From positions 1-8,911 of the forward strand of contig JAJDES010000430.1 in the NCBI GenBank assembly GCA_029259675.1: DNA of 8,911 nt, in the 5' to 3' direction. The notes beneath the pieces are model-generated. The model saw only the letters and a list, made by a program, of their open reading frames with translations, was not told where the DNA came from and searched no databases. A program made the translations under genes and the position numbers. This DNA is from Planctomycetota bacterium. Lineage in GTDB: Bacteria; Planctomycetota; UBA1135; GCA-002686595. This document shows, piece by piece, positions 6,650 to 8,911 of the stretch (the first letter of the stretch is position 1; every line of letters begins with the position of its first letter).

Positions 6650-8778
6650 TGATCTTCATCCTCTTCAGGCTCGTCTTCACCCTGATCAAAGCCCTCCAGA
6701 TAACCCAAATTGCTGAGATTTTCCTCGTGCTCCGCGTCGCGATGGGACTGGACCACATCGGTCAAGGGAATCGGCAGTTTGGAGTTCCATTCGTGCAGGG
6801 CCGTGAGCAAACGCTGCGCCTCCTGCGGTCGCTCCCCAAAGAGATTGTTGAACTCGCCTGGGTCATTTTGAAGGTCAAACAAACGCGGAGCCTTGTGATC
6901 CGTGGGCCATCCTTCGGGATCGCGCGGATCCAAGCCGACGCAATCGTGGGTCACGATCAACTTCCAATCGGTGTCTTGAATCGAAAGGTAGACCCCGTTC
7001 TCCGCAAAGCTGAACTCGCGCAGGGACGGCGCCTCATCGCGCACGAGCGGCATCAAGCTCTTGCCGTCAATGGCGTAGTAGGCCGCCAACTCTTCCGGCG
7101 ACAAATCATCGCCCCAGCCCGGATCGGCGGGCATGGCCGGCAGCTCGAGTCCCAGTAGGTCGCAAATCGTCGGCAGGATGTCGACCATCTCAACCAGCGC
7201 CCCAACTCGCTTGCCCCTGGGTAAGCCCTTGGGCCAACTCATGATCAAGGGGATACGCAAATTGGTTTGATACATCCAATTGTGCTCCCACTTGCCGTGC
7301 TCGCCCAGTTCTTCGCCGTGATCCGAAGTAACAATCACAAGCGTGTCGTCCAGAACCCCGCGCTCTTCGAGTTCGTCGAGCAGCAGCCCAATGGCGTGGT
7401 CGGCCTGGGTCGTGCCACCGTAGTAAAGGTCGCGGATCTGTTGCTCGTCCTGCACGGTTGGAACGATTTCGCCGCTCTCTATTCCGATGCGGTGTACGGC
7501 GTAAAAAGCGTCCACGGGCCCGTCGTAATTCGGATCGACGTACCTTCCCCGAAACTCCTCTTGGGGATCGTAGGGCGTGTGGGTTGAGTACAAATGCACC
7601 ATGCCCGCAAAACGGCGCCTTTCCGCCTCACCCTCAAACCAGTCGATGGCCGTCGTGACCGCCTTGTTGTAATCCAACCGCTGGGTCAGCTTGTTCTTGA
7701 TCTGAAACGCCAGTAAATCGGAGCGAAAGGCGGACCAATGACTGGCGACATAGACCGTCTCGTGCCCCACCAAGGTTTCGCAGTACAAGTCGAAGCCCTG
7801 CAACAACCCGCTGTCGTTGGTCATGGTGCCGGTCATGAAGGCGGCGGTGGCGAAATCGTCAAAAACGAGCTCCCCCTCTTCTCCATCTTGTCCGGCAATG
7901 CGCGCCGACTTGAGGTGCACCGGCAAGGTCACATTGAAATCGCGCTTCAAACGCATGCCCGTCTTGAGCTTGAGCAGTCCGTGTCGGCGCGGGTACTTGC
8001 CGGTCAGGATGGAACCGAAACTCGACCACGTGAACGGCGCCTGGGCCAGGCAGTTTTCAAACAGCACGCCGTTCTCAGCCAGGGTGTCGATCACCGGTGT
8101 TTGCACTTGCGTGTTGCCATAGGCCCCGAGTACGTCCGAACGCAGAGCATCCACGACGACCAAGAGCACATTGGGCAAGTCGGCGTTGCGATCGTTGCGC
8201 GCTCCCAATCGCGCGTCGTGGGCGCGGCGGCCGTCCAGAACCAGATAGCCGCATCCTCCGAGCACCAAGACCGAAAGCAGCAGCAGCATGACCCGCGACT
8301 GACTGCGCGCAATGCGCGCAGGTACGGCCGCCAACAACCAGCCGAGCGCCAATGCCAGAAGGGCCATGACCAAGGTGGCGGCCATGCGCTCCAGCGAAAC
8401 CGACGAGTAACCCGGAAAAACGAAAGGCCGGCTTACCCAGTAAATTTCGGCAAATAGGGCCAGCCCAAGCGACAAGCTCCACAGGCTTCGCAAGCCCAGT
8501 CCCAAGCGCCCGAGCACGAACCCCAGCGGCGCGAAAATCAGCGCCCCCCCCAGCACGTAAACCGCAATCCCGGCCGCGATGCAGCCCAACATTTCGAGCG
8601 GATCGGAGGGACCTGCGTGGCGCGCCACCATCAAGCTGTCGACCAATCCCAGGACAAAGCCCACGCTGGCTCCAACCGCAGCCCCGCCCGTCGCGCCCGG
8701 GGTCCGGACAGGGGAAGCTTCGGTCCCGACTTGGGCGCCGCCGGAACTCGCTGCTTCGGTCGCTTTTTGGGAACTCAA
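6646..8778 (-). CDS. Membrane-anchored sulfatase-fold (alkaline phosphatase superfamily) enzyme with threonine nucleophile position
   Basis: This 710-residue protein has five predicted membrane helices (about 31-52, 64-90, 97-115, 131-152, 163-181), then a sulfatase-fold domain (about 202-660). The helix count and arginine-rich inner loops place the N-terminus inside and the catalytic domain outside. Metal-site motifs are NVLLVVVDALRSD (203-215, with D210) and VTSDHGEELGEHG (483-495, with D486 and H487). Also present are LYSTHTPYD (396-404), K606 in DTDWKLI, and the LFDLQNDPGEFNNL stretch (633-646) typical of sulfatases. The nucleophile segment APFTWSSFGSILTGKYPRRH (247-266) aligns T250 with the C of CxPSR, so no formylglycine can form. 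The protein ends in a sulfatase-like NLGYLEG (690-696) and a very acidic tail (698-710). The start is TTG, the first possible start after an in-frame TAA; starting at ATG 50 or 63 would destroy helix 1. It heads the glycan operon. It may be a phosphodiesterase, phosphotransferase or atypical sulfatase acting on the exported glycan or lipid. Confidence 0.85.
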   Translation of the reverse strand: MSSQKATEAASSGGAQVGTEASPVRTPGATGGAAVGASVGFVLGLVDSLMVARHAGPSDPLEMLGCIAAGIAVYVLGGALIFAPLGFVLGRLGLGLRSLWSLSLGLALFAEIYWVSRPFVFPGYSSVSLERMAATLVMALLALALGWLLAAVPARIARSQSRVMLLLLSVLVLGGCGYLVLDGRRAHDARLGARNDRNADLPNVLLVVVDALRSDVLGAYGNTQVQTPVIDTLAENGVLFENCLAQAPFTWSSFGSILTGKYPRRHGLLKLKTGMRLKRDFNVTLPVHLKSARIAGQDGEEGELVFDDFATAAFMTGTMTNDSGLLQGFDLYCETLVGHETVYVASHWSAFRSDLLAFQIKNKLTQRLDYNKAVTTAIDWFEGEAERRRFAGMVHLYSTHTPYDPQEEFRGRYVDPNYDGPVDAFYAVHRIGIESGEIVPTVQDEQQIRDLYYGGTTQADHAIGLLLDELEERGVLDDTLVIVTSDHGEELGEHGKWEHNWMYQTNLRIPLIMSWPKGLPRGKRVGALVEMVDILPTICDLLGLELPAMPADPGWGDDLSPEELAAYYAIDGKSLMPLVRDEAPSLREFSFAENGVYLSIQDTDWKLIVTHDCVGLDPRDPEGWPTDHKAPRLFDLQNDPGEFNNLFGERPQEAQRLLTALHEWNSKLPIPLTDVVQSHRDAEHEENLSNLGYLEGFDQGEDEPEEDEDQ
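6650..6663 (-). promoter_or_regulatory. Ribosome binding site inside upstream gene, for the GTG start at 6649
   Basis: GAGG (6663-6660) lies 10 bases ahead of the GTG. It is part of the purine-rich codons that encode the acidic tail of the upstream protein. It is the best Shine-Dalgarno match among the large genes here, though with long spacing, and together with the GTGA overlap it favours this start. Confidence 0.35.
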
Positions 8779-8911
8779 GGCGGGAATCTTAGATGGGGAA
8801 GCTGGGACTGATGAACCGTTGGGGGCTGGAGCTTATCGACTTGGGCAGTCCAACAGCCCCTGGCTGGGGGCGAACTTTCGCGGGCCCATGGCCCGCACGC
8901 TGACTGCGAGC
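8779..8911. other. Upstream region of the operon, no supported gene
   Basis: Two minus-strand frames stay open from the window edge to stops at 8789 and 8775, but their translations do not look like protein. A plus-strand frame from an ATG at 8793 stops after 36 codons. I see no convincing -35/-10 pair here. The operon promoter may be here in an unrecognised form or lie further upstream. Confidence 0.4.
8880..8896. repeat. Perfect 7-bp inverted repeat (hairpin)
   Basis: GCGGGCC (8880-8886) and GGCCCGC (8890-8896) form a perfect GC-only stem with a 3-base loop. No T-tract follows on either strand, so it is not a standard terminator. It could be the end of an upstream gene's transcript or a regulator site. 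Confidence 0.4.

Noticed and set aside
8793..8903. Plus-strand 36-codon ORF starting ATG at 8793
   Set aside because: Short, no recognisable features, and no ribosome binding site that distinguishes it from chance.
1..8911. CRISPR arrays, tRNA or rRNA genes, insertion sequences
   Set aside because: No regularly spaced repeats, no tRNA-like cloverleaf or rRNA sequence, and no transposase motifs or terminal inverted repeats were seen.

Overview
The window is GC-rich, and every gene I can support lies on the minus strand, so transcription runs from high to low coordinates. It looks like part of a surface-polysaccharide (or other lipid-linked glycan) biosynthesis locus from an environmental, probably Gram-negative-type bacterium. 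Shine-Dalgarno sequences are weak or absent at most starts. There is a membrane-anchored sulfatase-fold enzyme and a B12-domain radical SAM protein. A planctomycete-like or other little-studied phylum would fit, but this is a low-confidence guess from style, not from any marker gene.

Layout in order of transcription. Bases 8779-8911 are upstream sequence with a short perfect hairpin and no gene I can support. Bases 8778-6646 encode a 710-residue protein with five N-terminal membrane helices and an extracytoplasmic alkaline-phosphatase/sulfatase-fold domain. Its start (GTGA, 4-base overlap) is coupled to a GT4 glycosyltransferase (6649-5435). After 16 bases comes a second GT4 enzyme (5418-4246). 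A 94-base gap, almost exactly filled by a 31-codon reading frame, leads to a 459-residue polysaccharide flippase (4151-2772). After 31 more bases comes a third GT4 enzyme (2740-1475). These five genes read as one operon. A 504-base non-coding stretch follows (971-1474), holding a tandem 15-bp repeat and a possible 23-codon small ORF. The last gene (970-1) is a radical SAM protein with an N-terminal B12-binding-type domain, cut by the window edge.

Likely cooperation (inference): the three GT4 enzymes add sugars to a lipid-linked acceptor on the cytoplasmic face, and the flippase moves the product across the inner membrane. The membrane-bound sulfatase-fold enzyme faces outward and could edit or decorate it. 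Its nucleophile position is threonine, not the cysteine or serine of formylglycine sulfatases. It may therefore be a phospho-group transferase or hydrolase rather than a sulfatase. That is the most interesting point in the window. No polymerase, initiating phosphoglycosyltransferase, or export/ligase gene is present, so the locus probably continues beyond the window or relies on genes elsewhere.
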